From NCBI GenBank assembly GCA_020632955.1, contig JACKEO010000003.1, forward strand, positions 186,001 through 250,000: a DNA stretch of 64,000 nt, read 5' to 3'. This document shows, piece by piece, positions 33,108 to 42,574 of this stretch. The stretch's first letter is position 1; every line of letters begins with the position of its first letter. This DNA comes from Alphaproteobacteria bacterium. Lineage in GTDB: Bacteria > Myxococcota_A > UBA796 > GCA-2862545. A program made the translations under genes and the position numbers. The notes under the pieces were generated by a model, which did not search any database, had not been told where the DNA came from, and saw nothing but the letters and a program-made list of their open reading frames with translations.

Positions 33108-35054
33108 ATGCGCCGCCTGCTCCCGATCCTCCTCTTCGTCGGATGCCAGATCGCCCCCGACAAGGCGGGCGACACCGACTCCGACGGGGCCGCCCTCGAC
33201 CCGCTCCCGCTGGGCCTGCCGCGCACTCGCGACGGCGTCACCCTCGCCGGCGCCGCGGTGGTGGACCTCACGCCCACGATCGCCGAGACCTTCACCGACC
33301 TGAACGGCAACTTCCTCTTCGACGGCTGCTTCGACGACCCCAGCGGCACGGGCAAGGGCTGCGACGAGCCCTTCGACGACGCGAACGGCAACGGGGAGTT
33401 CGACGCGGTGTTCATCGGCGGCTTCGACCCGCTGCGGCCCGCCCGCGGCGTGCGCGACCCCATCACGGCGCGCGCGCTGGTGCTCGAGGACGGCGGCTCC
33501 TACCTGGCCGTCGTGATCCTCGACTTCGTGGGCCTGGCCCACCCGCGCATCGACGACGCGGCCGCCCTGCTCGCCGCCGACGGCTGGGACCCCGACAAGC
33601 TCGTGGTGGCCTCCACCCACAACCACCAGGGCCCCGACACCATGGGCCTGTGGGGCAACCCCGAGGCCTGCATCGTGCCGGGCGATCCCCAGTGTCGCAG
33701 CGGCTTCTCGGAGGCCTACCAGCAGCGGGTGGCCGAGGGCATCGCCCAGGCCGTGCGCGAGGCCTCCGCCAGCGTGAGGCCCGTGAGCCTCACCGTGGGC
33801 GCCCTGCACCTGCGCGACCGCTCGCCCTACTTCAACGGCGAGGCCTTCGGCGGCGTGAACCCCACCCGCAAGATGCACGGGATGATCCACGACATCCGCG
33901 ACCCCGTGGTGGTGAGCGACCAGGTGCTCGCCATCCAGGCCCACGCCCCGTCGGACCCGTCCGACGTGGTGTTCACCTGGACCAGCTTCTCCGGGCACCC
34001 CGAGGTGCGCGGCGGCGACAACGATCAGATCAGCGCCGACTTCGTGGGCGTGCTCCGTGAGCAGCTCGAGGCCCGCTACGGCGGCATCGCCATCCACCAG
34101 CCCGAGTGCCTGGGCGGCATGCAGTCCGCGCTGGGCGGCAACCTCCCGCTGGTGCAGGCGGACGGCACCCACGTGGTGGAGACCTGCGACGCCGACGACC
34201 TGGCCGCGCCGGTCACCGAGGGCTGCGAGGGCAAGGCCGAGGGCGACGTCAGGACGTACGTGGGCGGCCCCGCCGACGGCATGCCCGTGCCCGTGTGGGC
34301 CGACAAGGACTCCTGGGACTTCGTGGTGAGCCACGGCCACCACCTCGCCGAGGCCGTGGTCGACGCGCTCGCCACCGGCGAGACCACCCAGGCCACGCCC
34401 CTGCGCTCCATCGCCCGGGGCGGCTGGGTGCCCGTGCGCAACCTGGCCTACAACCTCCTCGGGCCCACGGGGATCTTCGACCTGGGCCTCGACGAGGGCA
34501 CCGACGACACCACGCTCTGCCCCGAGGCCAGCGAGGTGGATCTGGGCTGCATCCCCTTCCGCGTGTACCGCCTGCAGGTGGGCCCGGTGGGCTTCGCCAC
34601 GGCACCGGGCGAGCTGCTGCCCGAGCTGGCCTGGGGCCTGCCCACCGACGACCCCGCCTGGGTGGCCGAGGCCGACGACCCCGGCGCCCGCGGGCCCACG
34701 AGCACCTACTTCCCCCAGCACGACCCGGCGTGCGACACGGTGGGCTTCGAGGCCTGCCGCGACACCACCGGCAAGAAGAGCGGCTGCGACTGCCTGGCCA
34801 TCCACGCGTGGCCCTACACCATCGCCGAGGACCCCACCTACGGGCCCGTGCTGGCCGACCTCGACACGAAGTACCGGGCCGCCATGAGCATGACGTCCAC
34901 CTACCTGTCCTACGTGGTGCCGAAGACCGACACGAACCGCGCCGTGTGGCTGCTCACCGACGACGGCGACCACTACGAGGACACGGTCACCCCGGCCTGG
35001 GACTTCGGGGAGATCTACCTGAAGACGTGGAAGGAGCTGCAGGCGGACTGGTGA
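33108..35054 (+). CDS. Neutral/alkaline ceramidase-like lipoprotein
   Basis: A 648-residue lipoprotein: lipobox FVGC (Cys13) then an acidic spacer. The block ASTHNHQGPDTMGLWG and TWTSFSGHPE match the N-terminal zinc-hydrolase domain of neutral ceramidases (the THxHxGPD signature with zinc-binding His). A DLNGNFLFDGCFDD / DANGNGEFD insertion looks like calcium loops. It may hydrolyse an N-acyl sphingolipid or another amide at the cell surface. GGAGGT sits 6 bp before ATG 33108. The 3' end overlaps the converging TraB-like gene by 68 bp. Confidence 0.8.
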   Translation: MRRLLPILLFVGCQIAPDKAGDTDSDGAALDPLPLGLPRTRDGVTLAGAAVVDLTPTIAETFTDLNGNFLFDGCFDDPSGTGKGCDEPFDDANGNGEFDAVFIGGFDPLRPARGVRDPITARALVLEDGGSYLAVVILDFVGLAHPRIDDAAALLAADGWDPDKLVVASTHNHQGPDTMGLWGNPEACIVPGDPQCRSGFSEAYQQRVAEGIAQAVREASASVRPVSLTVGALHLRDRSPYFNGEAFGGVNPTRKMHGMIHDIRDPVVVSDQVLAIQAHAPSDPSDVVFTWTSFSGHPEVRGGDNDQISADFVGVLREQLEARYGGIAIHQPECLGGMQSALGGNLPLVQADGTHVVETCDADDLAAPVTEGCEGKAEGDVRTYVGGPADGMPVPVWADKDSWDFVVSHGHHLAEAVVDALATGETTQATPLRSIARGGWVPVRNLAYNLLGPTGIFDLGLDEGTDDTTLCPEASEVDLGCIPFRVYRLQVGPVGFATAPGELLPELAWGLPTDDPAWVAEADDPGARGPTSTYFPQHDPACDTVGFEACRDTTGKKSGCDCLAIHAWPYTIAEDPTYGPVLADLDTKYRAAMSMTSTYLSYVVPKTDTNRAVWLLTDDGDHYEDTVTPAWDFGEIYLKTWKELQADW

Positions 35055-35862
35055 GGGGCGGCAGCCCGCGCGTGTGCAGGTCGTCGAGCAGCAGGGCCAG
35101 CCCCGGGGCCTGCGTCACGGCGTGGCTGTAGCCCATCACCGCCACCACCCGGGCGCCGCGGTCCACCGCGCAGCCGAGCAGGCGCACCATGTGGCGGTCG
35201 CGCACCTCCGACGAGGCGCGGGCCAGGGCCTGGGTCCAGGTGCCCTCCTGGCTGGGGTCGAACCACGCGGCGGGGGCCTGGCGCCAGTCGGCCAGCTCCG
35301 GGAGCCAGCGGGCCGCGGCCGCCTCCAGCTCGGCCACGGTGCGGGGGCGTCCGGGCACGCCGCCGCGGGCGAGGTTGTCGAGCAGAACCTGGGCGTGGGT
35401 CTCGATCGACACCACCCGGTGGCCCCGGTGCCAGGTGACGAGATCGCGCATCACCGTGAACACCTTGATGGCCTCGGGATCGGCGTGGGCACGCAGGGCG
35501 TGGGCCTCGTCGATGCGCCAGGGCTCCAGCGAGCCCAGCCGCACGCGCCCGAAGCGCGCCAGCCAGGCCGCCAGCCCGATCTCGCCGTAGGCCCCGATCA
35601 TGTCGCCCAGGGTGGGCAGCGGGGTGGGCTCGCCGCCCTCCACGAGCACCCGGGTGGGCCGGGTGCGCCGGAAGGCCTCGCGGATCAGGCCGAAGATCGG
35701 GTGGGCCGGGTCGTGCACGTGGGGCACCCCCAGCACGGTGAGGCGCCCCGGGCCGCGCCGCGCCCGCCCCTGCACGACCACGGGAGGTCGCACCTGCTCG
35801 CGCACGGCGGCATAGGTGGCCAGCGGCCAGACGGCCGCCTGGGCCCGGGTGAGCTCGTCCAT
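34987..35862 (-). CDS. TraB/TIKI-like protein (tentative)
   Basis: A 291-residue protein. LGVPHVHDPAHPIF near the start, RPTRVLVEGG, RDRHMVRLL and RVVAVMGYSHA follow the order of motifs in TraB/PrgY/GumN proteins (GxxH, ExG, R-x-x-M, GxxH), a fold with possible metalloprotease activity. No signal peptide, so cytoplasmic. The last ~20 codons overlap the 3' end of the ceramidase-like gene on the other strand, giving a Ser/Pro-rich tail that may be extra. ATG 35862. Confidence 0.55.
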   Translation of the reverse strand: MDELTRAQAAVWPLATYAAVREQVRPPVVVQGRARRGPGRLTVLGVPHVHDPAHPIFGLIREAFRRTRPTRVLVEGGEPTPLPTLGDMIGAYGEIGLAAWLARFGRVRLGSLEPWRIDEAHALRAHADPEAIKVFTVMRDLVTWHRGHRVVSIETHAQVLLDNLARGGVPGRPRTVAELEAAAARWLPELADWRQAPAAWFDPSQEGTWTQALARASSEVRDRHMVRLLGCAVDRGARVVAVMGYSHAVTQAPGLALLLDDLHTRGLPPLTSPPAAPSTSSGRSPRSPRPG

Positions 35863-35939
35863 GGCCCGATCCTGCCACGCCGCACGGCTTGACGCCCCCC
35901 GAGGCCCGCCCGATGATGTCGACCCCTGCCGGAGGTGCC

Positions 35940-37940
35940 GTGGACCGCGCGTGGATCCGCCTGTCGCGGACGTGCGACAACGCCTGCCTGTTCTGCAACG
36001 AGGCCGACCTGCTCGACGGCACCGTGGTGCCGCTGGAGGAGGTGCAGGCGGCGATCGACGCGGCCGCCGACGGTGGGGCCACGGCGGTGGTGCTCTCGGG
36101 CGGCGAGCCCACCCGGTCGAAGCACTTCCTGGCCGCCATCCGGCACGCCAAGGCGCGCGGCCTCTACGTGGCCGTCACCAGCCACGGCCGCATCGTGCAG
36201 AGCGACAAGATCGCCCAGATGCTCGAGAAGGCCGGCCTCGACGAGTACCGCGTGTCGGTGCACTCCGGTCGTCGCACCACCCACGACGCGCTCACGCAGC
36301 GCGACGGCAGCTGGGTGGAGAGCCTCGCGGGCCTGCGCTTCCTCGGCAAGACCAGCATCCGCACGGTGCTCGTGAGCGTGCTCGCCGAGCCGAACCAGGC
36401 CGAGCTCGCCCACCTGATGCACATCGGCACCATGGCCGGCATCAAGGAGATGGAGATCCGGCGCACCCAGCCCGTGGGCGCCGCGCGGCAGCACGCCGAC
36501 GTGCTCACCCTGGGCCTGCGCAACGCCCTGCGCACCCTGGCCACCCTCTGGTACGAGGCCAAGGAGGAGGTCATCCTCCTGCGGGGTGCGGGCTTCGGCG
36601 ACACGGTGGACCTCGGCTACCCGCCCTACGGGGAGGTGCGGCAGGCCGATCCGGCGCTGCTCGCCTTCCTGCGCGACCGCGTCTTCATCGCCCAGGCCGG
36701 GCAGGGCACCTCCCTGCAGGGCGACGAGGGCATGACCAAGGACGTGGTGGCGCTCTGCACCGCCGAGGGCGGGCTGGGGCAGGTGGGCCACGAGCTGGCC
36801 GCCCACGGCGCCCCCCTGGTCGACGCGCCCTGGTGCGTGGGTGGTCGCCCGGATCGCACGCCCACCGACGTGCACGGGGCCGACGCCCACTTCGCGGAGG
36901 CCTGCGCGCCCTGTCCGGTGCGGTCGAGCTGTCCCGGCCTGCCGCGCAAGCTGGGCAAGCTCGACGTCGGCGTGCTGGGTCCGCTGGCCTCGTGGTCGGG
37001 CGTGAGCCAGGGCACGGCGGTGGTGTGCGGCGGCGACGACCCGATCCTCACGGGGCTCACGCTGCCCGCCCTGGCCGAGGCCCTGGCGGCGCGCGGCCTC
37101 GACGTCACCGTGGGGGAGCCGGCCGACGCCGACCTGATCGTCTGCGGCGACGCAGCCACCGCGCGGCGCGTCCCGGCCGACCGTCGCGGACGGCTGGTGG
37201 TGCTCGACACGGCGGGCGGCGCGGGCCTTCAGGGCGTGGGCGCCGACGTGGTGGCCTCGTCGACGCCGGGCCTCGTGGGGGGCCTGCTCGCCAGCGGGGT
37301 GGACCTGCGCACCGTGGCCTGGCGACCCTTCCCGGTGCCCCCGGGTTGCGCCGACGCGGCGCCGGCGCCGGGCGGCCCCATCGTGGCCGTGGGCGTGCAC
37401 GCCGACCACGCCCTGCTCGAGCAGGCGGTGGTGGCCAGCACGGGCAAGCTGCCGCCCGTGCACGTCTACGCCGCGTCGGGCCAGGCGCCGCCGTCCTCGG
37501 GCGTGCTGCGGGTGCACCTCGACGCCCCCGACGACGAGATCCTCGCGGCGGTGCTCGCGGCGCGGCTGGTGGTGCTGCCGGCGCGGCGCCACCCCGACAC
37601 CGAGGCGGGCCGTCGCGCCGCGGCCGCCGATCTGCGGTGGCTGTGGATCGCCCAGGCGGCGGGACGCCCGGTGGTGGCGGTGCGGGCGCCGGGCGTCGAG
37701 GACGCGGTGCGCCACGAGGCCACCGGCTGGCTCGCGCCGGCGGAGGGGCCCCAGGCCCTGTCGGAGGGCCTGCGTCGGGTGCACGGCACGGGCATCGCCG
37801 AGCGCTACGGCGTGCAGGCCCGCGCGTGGGCCGGGCGAGGGCTGCCCGTGGCCTGGGCGGCGGAGCTCGTGGAGGGGGTGCTGCCCACGCAGCCGCGGCG
37901 CAGCGTGGTGCCCAGCCGCCCGTGGCCGGCGATCGGGTAG
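35940..37940 (+). CDS. Radical SAM protein fused to a glycosyltransferase-like domain
   Basis: About 666 residues. Cys12/Cys16/Cys19 (CDNACLFC) is the CX3CX2C motif that holds the S-adenosylmethionine-binding iron-sulfur cluster, followed by LSGGEPT. A second Cys group (CAPCPVRSSCPG, near 320-335) may bind an auxiliary cluster. From ~360 the protein has Rossmann-like strands and an EATGWLAPAEGPQALSEGL block as in GT-B glycosyltransferases. This suggests a multifunctional modifying enzyme for a peptide, lipid or sugar; the substrate is unknown. GTG 35940 has GGAGGT just upstream and starts at the first strand; ATG 35913 or 35916 are alternatives. Confidence 0.75.
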   Translation: MDRAWIRLSRTCDNACLFCNEADLLDGTVVPLEEVQAAIDAAADGGATAVVLSGGEPTRSKHFLAAIRHAKARGLYVAVTSHGRIVQSDKIAQMLEKAGLDEYRVSVHSGRRTTHDALTQRDGSWVESLAGLRFLGKTSIRTVLVSVLAEPNQAELAHLMHIGTMAGIKEMEIRRTQPVGAARQHADVLTLGLRNALRTLATLWYEAKEEVILLRGAGFGDTVDLGYPPYGEVRQADPALLAFLRDRVFIAQAGQGTSLQGDEGMTKDVVALCTAEGGLGQVGHELAAHGAPLVDAPWCVGGRPDRTPTDVHGADAHFAEACAPCPVRSSCPGLPRKLGKLDVGVLGPLASWSGVSQGTAVVCGGDDPILTGLTLPALAEALAARGLDVTVGEPADADLIVCGDAATARRVPADRRGRLVVLDTAGGAGLQGVGADVVASSTPGLVGGLLASGVDLRTVAWRPFPVPPGCADAAPAPGGPIVAVGVHADHALLEQAVVASTGKLPPVHVYAASGQAPPSSGVLRVHLDAPDDEILAAVLAARLVVLPARRHPDTEAGRRAAAADLRWLWIAQAAGRPVVAVRAPGVEDAVRHEATGWLAPAEGPQALSEGLRRVHGTGIAERYGVQARAWAGRGLPVAWAAELVEGVLPTQPRRSVVPSRPWPAIG

Positions 37941-37949
37941 CGCGCGTCG

Positions 37950-38345
37950 TCAGAAGCAGACGGAGAACACCGGCGACCACGGCGGCACGACCACGCGCAG
38001 CGCCAGCAGGCAGAGGTCGATGGCGAGGTGGGCCACGCCGAAGGCGGGCTCGGCCCGACGGCGCGCCGCGGGCACGAAGTGCGCCAGGCTGCCGGCCACG
38101 AGCACGCCGGTCACACCGATCGGCACCTCGTCCTCCCAGAACCCCTGCGACAGCCCCACCGTCGTCACGCCCCAGCCGAGGGCGAGCAGGGCGGAGGCGA
38201 AGGCCATCCGCGGCGCGTGCGCGCCCCAGCCGCGCGGCAGGCGATCGGGCCACAGGCTGGCGTGACGCAGCACCACCGCGAGGAGGAGCGCGCCCACCCA
38301 CAGCAGCAGGGGCAGGCCCTCGAGCGTGGCGACGCCGTACAACAT
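37950..38345 (-). CDS. Four-helix membrane protein of unknown function
   Basis: A 131-residue protein with about four hydrophobic helices (ATLEGLPLLLWVGALLLAV; ASALLALGWGVTTVGL; VTGVLVAGSLAHFV; LAIDLCLLALRVVV). ATG 38345 has GGGAG 7 bp upstream and a TACACT -10-like box at 38371-38376. No family recognised. It converges on the radical-SAM gene with 9 bp between stops. Confidence 0.6.
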   Translation of the reverse strand: MLYGVATLEGLPLLLWVGALLLAVVLRHASLWPDRLPRGWGAHAPRMAFASALLALGWGVTTVGLSQGFWEDEVPIGVTGVLVAGSLAHFVPAARRRAEPAFGVAHLAIDLCLLALRVVVPPWSPVFSVCF

Positions 38346-38370
38346 GGGCACTCCCGCGAGACGCACCGCC

Positions 38371-38376
38371 AGTGTA
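38371..38376 (-). promoter_or_regulatory. -10-like box TACACT of the four-helix membrane protein gene
   Basis: TAnnnT on the minus strand, 25 nt before the start. No clear -35. Confidence 0.3.
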
Positions 38377-38466
38377 CCCGCCGGCACGCCGCCCGGGTGC
38401 GCGCGGGCCCCTCGGGCTACGTCGAGGGGGCCGGCACCTGCCGCCGGCACGAGCGCGGGGCGGGCG

Positions 38467-39789
38467 ATGTCGTGGCTTCGGATGGGGATCGTGGTGGGGC
38501 TCGCGGCGTGCAGCGCCGGCGGCGACAAGGGGGCGGACGACACCGACCCCGACACCGACACGGGGGCGGTCGACAGCAGCCCGGGCGACACGGGCGACAC
38601 GGCCGACACCGCCCCCGTGGCCTGCGTCACCACCAACGAGATCGACAGCGACGGCGACGGCACCCCCGATCAGCGGAGCACCTCCACCTTCGAGGGCGCG
38701 CGCCGCACGGTGCTCATCGACAGCGACGGCGACGGCACCGACGACCGGCGGCTGGAGTCCACCTGGGTGGACGAGGAGCGCACCACGCTCAAGGACGTCA
38801 CCACCTACGGCCTGCCCGGCGAGGAGGTCATCTACCGGGAGCGCAGCACCGTGGACCCCGAGGGCCGTGTCACCCGCCGCGAGCAGGACGCCGACGCCGA
38901 CGGCACGATCGACGTGCTCACCCTCACCAGCTGGGGTGCCGGCGCCGAGGAGTACGAGCAGGAGGTGATCACCGACGAGGACGACGACGGCACGCCCGAC
39001 ACGCGCGAGACCCGCACGCAGGACGCCGAGGGCAGGGTCACGCGCACGAGCTGGGACGAGGGCGCCGACGGCACGCGCGAGCAGCTGCGCACCTGGACCT
39101 ACGCCGGCCTGGTCACCGAGCTGAAGACCTTCGAGCCCGAGGGCACGCTGGTCGAGGGCCTGCGCACCACGGCGAACGCCGCGGGCGATCCCACCTTCGA
39201 GGAGACCGACGCCGACGGGGACGGCACCTACACCAGCGAGGCCGACCACACCTGGAAGCAGACCTGGCGCTCCGACGGGCAGCCCGAGATCACCGAGCTC
39301 GACGGGCTGGGCGAGGCACCCGACGGCGTGTGGGACGAGCGCACCGTGCGCACCTACGACGGCGCGGGCCTGCTGCGCACCACCGAGCTCGAGTCCGCGG
39401 GCTCCGGCGTGTACGCCCGCATGACCTTCACCTACGACGGCGCCGGGCACGAGCTCACCCGGGAGGACGACCTCGACGCCGACGGCACCATCGTCGACGG
39501 GGTGCGGCGCACCGTGGACGCCGACGGCAACCCACTCACCGTGGAGACCCTGGAGGGCGGCGTGGTGGTGAGCCGCTCGGCCTTCACCTGGCAGGACGGA
39601 CGGGAGACCTCGGCCCGCTTCGACACCGACGCCGACGGCACGCCCGACCGGGTGCGGGAGACGGAGCGCGACGCCCACGGCCGCCCGGTGCACTTCCGCG
39701 AGGACCGCAACGGCGACGGCACCTGGGAGTACGACGAGCGCTGGACCTACAGCTGCCCGCCGGGGCCGGGGGAAGGCCCGGGACGCTGA
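38467..39789 (+). CDS. Lipoprotein with YD/RHS-like and DxDGDG repeats
   Basis: A 440-residue lipoprotein (GLAAC, Cys ~15) with a long acidic Asp/Thr/Gly spacer. The body is made of repeated units such as RTYDGAGLLRTTE, FTYDGAGHELTRE and TRTQDAEGRVTRT, resembling single YD/RHS-type beta repeats, alternated with DSDGDGTPDQ-type calcium loops. This predicts a surface-exposed beta structure. No toxin tip or cleavage domain, so it is not a polymorphic toxin. ATG 38467 follows GGGGCGGG. Confidence 0.7.
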   Translation: MSWLRMGIVVGLAACSAGGDKGADDTDPDTDTGAVDSSPGDTGDTADTAPVACVTTNEIDSDGDGTPDQRSTSTFEGARRTVLIDSDGDGTDDRRLESTWVDEERTTLKDVTTYGLPGEEVIYRERSTVDPEGRVTRREQDADADGTIDVLTLTSWGAGAEEYEQEVITDEDDDGTPDTRETRTQDAEGRVTRTSWDEGADGTREQLRTWTYAGLVTELKTFEPEGTLVEGLRTTANAAGDPTFEETDADGDGTYTSEADHTWKQTWRSDGQPEITELDGLGEAPDGVWDERTVRTYDGAGLLRTTELESAGSGVYARMTFTYDGAGHELTREDDLDADGTIVDGVRRTVDADGNPLTVETLEGGVVVSRSAFTWQDGRETSARFDTDADGTPDRVRETERDAHGRPVHFREDRNGDGTWEYDERWTYSCPPGPGEGPGR

Positions 39790-39820
39790 TCCACGGGCCG
39801 GGGATCGACGGCCGCGACCG

Positions 39821-40987
39821 TCAGGGCGGGAAGGCGGTGCGCACCAGCCGGAAGCCCAGGTCGGCGTGGGCGTCCTCGGGGGGCAGCCGGGCCCGCGTGG
39901 CCACACGGGCGTACGACACGGCGTAGCTGTAGGCGCCGCCGCGGCAGCCGCGGTTCACGCCGGTGGTGGAGCCCTGGGGATCGGTGGCGGTGGACGTGGA
40001 CGGGTAGGGGCCGTGCAGGTCCCACACCCGCTCCCACACGTTGCCCGACATGTCGCAGAGGCCATGGCCGTTGCGCGCCCGGGCCGGATCGCAGCCCGGG
40101 TGGGTGCGCTTGTCGGCGTTGCCGCTGTGCCACGCCACGGCGCTGCCGTCGTCGCTGCCCGCGTAGGCGTGCTGGCCGCCGCCCCGCGCGGCCCACTCCC
40201 ACTCGGCCTCGGTGGGCAGGCGGTAGCCGCCGCAGTCGACCGGGTGGCCCCCGGGTGCGGTGACGCGCACCCCGGTGCAGGTGCGGCCCTCGCCGAGCGC
40301 GTCGGCGGTGCACCCGGTGAGCTCGTAGCAGGGGTCGAGGCCCTCGGCCTCGGAGGCGGCGTTGGCGCCCGCGAGCATCTCCCACCAGGTGAGGTACTCC
40401 ACCGGCCGATCGTCGGAGACGTGCGCGGAGGGGTTGGCGAAGCCCAGGTCGCCCCAGCTGCCCTGGTCCACCTCGCGCTCCATCACCCAGAAGGCGTGGG
40501 TGAGGACCACCTCGCGGGTGGGCACCTCCTCGGTGCCGGTGCAGGCGATGCCGTCGACGTCGTCGCGACCGGGCACGCAGCCCATCACGAAGCTGCCCGC
40601 GGGCACGAGGGGCATCGCACCGAGGGTGGAGCTGATCAGGGGATCGGGGAGGGGAGGCGCGCCGGTGTCGCAGTCGCCGGCGCCCACCTCCGGGTCGGCG
40701 TCGTCGCAGTCCTGGGCGGTGGGCACCCCGTCGCAGTCCTGGTCCTGCTGCGTGGCGCCGCGGCCGGCGTCGGCGTCGTCGCAGTCGTGCGGCGTGAGCA
40801 CCCCGTCGCAGTCGGCGTCCTCGGCCCGCACCGTGGAGGTGGCGTCCTGGTCGTCGCAGTCGGCGGCGGCCGTCACGCCGTCGCCGTCGGCGTCGGTGCC
40901 CAGGCGCACCGGGCCCTCGCCCGGCTTCGGTGCGCAGGCCGTCAGCCACAGGGCGAGCAGGGGGAGGGAGCCGGGAGGGCGGGCCAC
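39821..40987 (-). CDS. SUMF1/FGE-fold lipoprotein with MopE-like Cys-Asp repeats
   Basis: A 388-residue lipoprotein (LTAC near 17). Asp/Cys repeats DADGDGVTAAADCDDQDA and similar precede a formylglycine-generating-enzyme-like domain: MVPAGSFVMGC, YRLPTEAEWEWAARGG, DMSGNVWERVWD, CRGGAYSY, LGFRLVR. The paired active-site Cys of true FGE near the C-terminus are absent, so it is more likely a binding protein or an altered enzyme. GTG 40987 has CGGAG upstream and a TAGGAT box (41010-41015); ATG 41011 is an alternative. Confidence 0.8.
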   Translation of the reverse strand: MARPPGSLPLLALWLTACAPKPGEGPVRLGTDADGDGVTAAADCDDQDATSTVRAEDADCDGVLTPHDCDDADAGRGATQQDQDCDGVPTAQDCDDADPEVGAGDCDTGAPPLPDPLISSTLGAMPLVPAGSFVMGCVPGRDDVDGIACTGTEEVPTREVVLTHAFWVMEREVDQGSWGDLGFANPSAHVSDDRPVEYLTWWEMLAGANAASEAEGLDPCYELTGCTADALGEGRTCTGVRVTAPGGHPVDCGGYRLPTEAEWEWAARGGGQHAYAGSDDGSAVAWHSGNADKRTHPGCDPARARNGHGLCDMSGNVWERVWDLHGPYPSTSTATDPQGSTTGVNRGCRGGAYSYAVSYARVATRARLPPEDAHADLGFRLVRTAFPP

Positions 40988-41009
40988 GGGGACTCCGGAG
41001 GCAGGGCGC

Positions 41010-41015
41010 ATCCTA
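41010..41015 (-). promoter_or_regulatory. -10-like box TAGGAT of the SUMF1-fold lipoprotein gene
   Basis: TAnnnT on the minus strand, 22 nt before GTG 40987. Its position favours GTG 40987 over ATG 41011, which would overlap the box. Confidence 0.3.
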
Positions 41016-41651
41016 CCCCCCTTCCTCGCCCGTCCCCGCCAGCGCGCGCATCCGCCGCGCGAGGTCGGCGCGCTCCGCACCCCAGGGGCCCGCGTCCACC
41101 GCGTCGGCGGCGCCGCGGATCGCGGCGGGGGGCTTGCCCTGGCCGAGCTTCCAGGTGCTCTCCACCGCGTCGATCGTGAGGCGCACGGGGACGATGCCGC
41201 GCTGCAGCGCCTCGCGCCGGGCGTCGGGGAGGTCGTCGAGGGTCCAGGGCGGCACGGGCGCGCGGGAGGCCTCGAGCAGGGCGGCGAGGTCGGCGAGGTG
41301 GCCCGGGAGGGCGGCGTCGGGCAGGCGCTGCAGGCGTCCGCGCAGGTTCACGGCCACGTAGTTCCAGGTGGGCACCTGGGCGGGCAGGCCGTAGGCGGTG
41401 GGCGAGACGTAGCCGTCGGGTCCCTGGACGCTGAGCAGGGCCGCGTGCGGCTCCGTGAGCACCGTGAGGATCGGGTTGGAACGGGCGAGGTGGAAGCCCG
41501 CCGTGAGCCCGTCGTCGTCGAGCACGAAGGGCACGTGCGCCGTGAGCACCTCGGCGTCGCGCGCCAGGCAGAGGATGCCGAAGGCGCGCTGGCGCACGAA
41601 GGCGAGGTCGTCGGCCGCCGACGGGCTCCGGTAGGCGGGGCTCGGGTGCAT
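41013..41651 (-). CDS. PaiB-family FMN-binding protein
   Basis: A 212-residue protein. HLARSNP, YVSPTAY and VPTWNYVAVNLRG are the conserved blocks of PaiB/FMN-binding split-barrel proteins, named from a Bacillus regulator of sporulation and protease genes; many are probably flavin or haem-degrading enzymes. No signal peptide. It lies upstream of the SUMF1-fold lipoprotein in the same direction, its stop falling 26 bp before that start. Start ATG 41651. Confidence 0.85.
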   Translation of the reverse strand: MHPSPAYRSPSAADDLAFVRQRAFGILCLARDAEVLTAHVPFVLDDDGLTAGFHLARSNPILTVLTEPHAALLSVQGPDGYVSPTAYGLPAQVPTWNYVAVNLRGRLQRLPDAALPGHLADLAALLEASRAPVPPWTLDDLPDARREALQRGIVPVRLTIDAVESTWKLGQGKPPAAIRGAADAVDAGPWGAERADLARRMRALAGTGEEGG

Positions 41652-41682
41652 GGCGGACCCCTGAACGACGCGGGACGGCCGA

Positions 41683-42507
41683 TCAGACGAAGAAGTCGGG
41701 GATCAGGTCGTCGGCGTTCTCGGGCACGTTGGCGTACACCGACAGGTCGTCGACGCCCTCGGACGCGAGCACCTCGTCGTCGACGAAGAAGTTGCCGGAG
41801 CAGTCCACCCCGCGGGTGAGGACGTGCCAGGCGGCGTCGGCGAGGATCTCGGGCGTGCGCGACTTCGCCACCACGTCGTCGCCCCCGAGCAGGTTCTGCA
41901 CCGCGGCCGTGGCGATCACGGTGCGCGGCCAGAGCGCGTTGAAGGCCACCTTGCCGCGGAACTCCTCGGCCATGCCGAGCACGCACAGGCTCATGCCGAA
42001 CTTGGCCATCGTGTAGGCCACGTGGGGCGCGAACCACCGCTCCTCGATGCTCGTGAGCGGCGGCGACAGGTTGAGCACGTGGGGGTTGGTGCCCTGCAGC
42101 AGGTGCGGGAGGCAGCGCTGCGTGGTGAGGAAGGTGCCCCGGGTGTTGATCTGGTGCATCAGGTCGAAGCGCTTGATGTCGGTGTCGAGGGTGCCCGTGA
42201 GCTGGATGGCGCTCGCGTTGTTCACGAGGATGTCGATGCCGCCGAAGCGCGCCACCGCGGCGTCCACCGCGGCCTGCACCTGGTCGTCGAAGCGGATGTC
42301 GCACACCACGGGCAGCGCCTGGCCGCCCGCGGCCTCGATCTCGGCGGCGGCCGTGTAGATCGTGCCGGGCAGCCGGGGGTGGGGCTCGGCCGTCTTCGCG
42401 GCGATCACCACGTTGGCGCCGTCGCGCGCGGCGCGACGGGCGATGGCCAGCCCGATGCCGCGGCTGCCTCCGGTCACGAACATCGTCCTTCCCTTCAGGC
42501 TGCGCAT
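41683..42507 (-). CDS. Short-chain dehydrogenase, HSDL2-like
   Basis: A 274-residue SDR: TGGSRGIG cofactor loop (~11-18), NNAS, and YTMAK catalytic motif. KTAEPHPRLPGTIYTAAAEIE after the second strand is typical of the HSDL2-like group of peroxisomal/lipid dehydrogenases. The usual Ser of the triad region reads NLSPP. Probably acts on a lipid or fatty-acyl alcohol. ATG 42507 has CGGAG upstream. It lies between the PaiB homologue and a divergent second SDR. Confidence 0.85.
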   Translation of the reverse strand: MRSLKGRTMFVTGGSRGIGLAIARRAARDGANVVIAAKTAEPHPRLPGTIYTAAAEIEAAGGQALPVVCDIRFDDQVQAAVDAAVARFGGIDILVNNASAIQLTGTLDTDIKRFDLMHQINTRGTFLTTQRCLPHLLQGTNPHVLNLSPPLTSIEERWFAPHVAYTMAKFGMSLCVLGMAEEFRGKVAFNALWPRTVIATAAVQNLLGGDDVVAKSRTPEILADAAWHVLTRGVDCSGNFFVDDEVLASEGVDDLSVYANVPENADDLIPDFFV

Positions 42508-42574
42508 GGGCTCGACTCCGGCACGGGGGTGTGGCCCCTCGGTTAGCGCGCAGGGGTGCGCGAGGGGAGGCGGC

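Noticed and set aside
38467..39789. Polymorphic RHS toxin
   Set aside because: Only short YD-like repeats; no core cage, cleavage motif or toxin tip, and no immunity gene.
39821..40987. Active formylglycine-generating enzyme for the sulfatase at the window end
   Set aside because: The paired catalytic Cys of FGE are missing and the protein is a lipoprotein 22 kb away.
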